A stretch of 64,000 bases of DNA. Source: Ramlibacter pinisoli. Lineage in GTDB: Bacteria > Pseudomonadota > Gammaproteobacteria > Burkholderiales > Burkholderiaceae_C. Location: the NCBI RefSeq assembly GCF_009758015.1, contig NZ_WSEL01000011.1:216424-280423 (forward strand), read 5' to 3'. Within the stretch, counting starts at the first letter, position 1. The number at the start of each line of letters is the position of its first letter. The notes beneath the pieces were generated by a model. That model saw only the letters and a program-made list of their open reading frames with translations, was not told the DNA's origin and ran no database searches. Below are positions 60,926 through 64,000 of this stretch, piece by piece. A program made the position numbers and the translations under genes.

Positions 60926-61089
60926 TCGGCCGGTCGTGAGTTTGTCGGTGCTGTCCAGCCCTGGCAGGCTGAGTCAGCGGAGTGACCCGAAGCACGGATG
61001 TCCCGTGTGGGTCGAGTAAGCGAAGGTCCCATGACCTTCTGGGCCCCCGACAGGGACAAGCCAGCTGAAGCAATGGAAGAGGTGAAGAA
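60926..61089 (+). other. rpsL-rpsG intercistronic region
   Basis: A 164-base spacer rich in short inverted repeats, holding no ORF of note. In E. coli S7 binds the (shorter) S12-S7 spacer mRNA to repress its own translation; this longer spacer could carry the equivalent site, but no match to the E. coli structure was demonstrated. The rpsG ribosome-binding site is AGAGGTG at 61079. Confidence 0.45.
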
Positions 61090-61563
<474 letters not shown>

Positions 61564-61586
61564 GAACCGTCCCAACCTGCGGTACG

Positions 61587-61608
61587 GGCCCGCCACGAGC
61601 GGGCCTTT
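61587..61608 (+). terminator. Attenuator-like hairpin between rpsG and fusA
   Basis: GGCCCGC (61587-61593), loop CACGA, GCGGGCC (61599-61605), then TTTAT. The short T-run suggests partial termination, allowing different levels of S7 and elongation factor G. It sits in the 68-base spacer, 24 bases before the fusA start. Confidence 0.7.
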
Positions 61609-61631
61609 ATCGCTTCCAACGAAAGATCATC

Positions 61632-63734
<2,103 letters not shown>

Positions 63735-63742
63735 CAGCAACC

Positions 63743-63804
63743 CGTCTGCGACGGCGTGCCCCCTGCTGCCCGTGGCAGGGGAACCAGGCAACGCCGTGCA
63801 GACG
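63743..63804 (+). other. Long bulged hairpin in the fusA-tuf spacer
   Basis: Outer stem CGTCTGC (63743-63749) with GCAGACG (63798-63804), one bulged G, then ACGGCGT (63751-63757) with ACGCCGT (63791-63797). An inner stem CCCCTGC/GCAGGGG (63760-63766 with 63775-63781) completes it. It is followed by TAAAAC, not a T-run. It is likely an RNase III or other processing site, or a partial attenuator, between fusA and tuf. Confidence 0.65.
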
Positions 63805-63843
63805 TAAAACCAATCCACGGGCATTGCTCTTTAGAGGACAGAA

Positions 63844-64000
63844 ATGGCAAAAGGTAAATTCGAGCGGACCAAGCCGCACGTGAACGTGGGCACCATCGGT
63901 CACGTGGACCACGGCAAGACCACGCTGACGGCGGCCATCACGACGGTGCTGTCGACCAAGTTCGGCGGTGAAGCCAAGGCCTACGACCAGATCGACGCGG
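63844..64000 (+). CDS. tuf: Elongation factor Tu, 5' part
   Basis: The first 52 residues of EF-Tu, cut by the window end: [20 protein letters not shown], then the G1 box [17 protein letters not shown]-Tu carries aminoacyl-tRNA to the ribosome. It is the fourth gene of the str operon, after a 109-base structured spacer. Confidence 0.98.
   Translation, partial: MAKGKFERTKPHVNVGTIGHVDHGKTTLTAAITTVLSTKFGGEAKAYDQIDA

Overview
The window is a stretch of high-GC chromosome (roughly 70% G+C by eye) from a betaproteobacterium, most likely order Burkholderiales and family Comamonadaceae or a close relative (a Ramlibacter- or Variovorax-like organism would fit). The grounds are a PhaM-like granule protein, an OxyR-RecG-UbiA-ProC neighbourhood, a diheme cytochrome c5-type protein, DUF1775/PCuAC copper proteins, and the way the ribosomal clusters are divided. 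Genus is an inference; no 16S rRNA gene is present. I see no insertion sequence, integrase, phage gene or CRISPR array.

Layout. 1-2.4 kb: end of a TonB-dependent receptor, then a YcnI-like and a PCuAC copper protein. 2.4-5 kb: PhaM-like protein, FIST-domain protein, small membrane protein. 5-7.2 kb (minus): tgt and queA of queuosine synthesis. 7.2-13 kb: recG, oxyR, a YfeX-like DyP peroxidase, ubiA and (minus) proC. 13-22.6 kb: a LacI regulator divergent from an ABC importer, a cytoplasmic sulfatase, its formylglycine-generating enzyme and a glpD-type dehydrogenase, with two identical LacI-type operators between regulator and importer. 22.7-31.6 kb: spc and alpha ribosomal operons (rplN to rplQ), then initiator tRNA-fMet and a strong terminator.

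31.8-40.6 kb: accessory and stress genes. They include an exported truncated-globin-like protein, a Tat-exported ferritin-like protein with an ECF sigma/anti-sigma pair, tRNA-Arg(CCG), a diheme cytochrome, an AmtB transporter and two hypothetical proteins. 40.6-44.9 kb: GMC oxidoreductase, methylmalonate-semialdehyde dehydrogenase and a divergent LysR regulator. 45-49.2 kb: an Mla/MCE-type lipid transport operon ending in a cyclic-nucleotide-binding-domain protein. 49.2-55.4 kb: MarC, SDR, DsbA-like isomerase, dienelactone hydrolase, amidohydrolase, GST, DUF72 and CorA. 55.4-60.4 kb: hemB, a candidate small RNA, hemJ-like, VanZ, 2Fe-2S ferredoxin, hydrolase and a PBP5-like carboxypeptidase. 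60.4-64 kb: the str operon rpsL-rpsG-fusA and the start of tuf.

The points most worth a second look are the LacI-controlled sulfate-ester uptake and desulfation operon, a candidate anti-Shine-Dalgarno small RNA between hemB and hemJ, a PBP5-like protein whose KTG triad reads HAG, a cluster of an exported globin-like and a ferritin-like protein with an ECF sigma factor, several long RNA hairpins in ribosomal operon spacers, and a ribosomal supercluster divided so that spc-alpha lies 29 kb before str.
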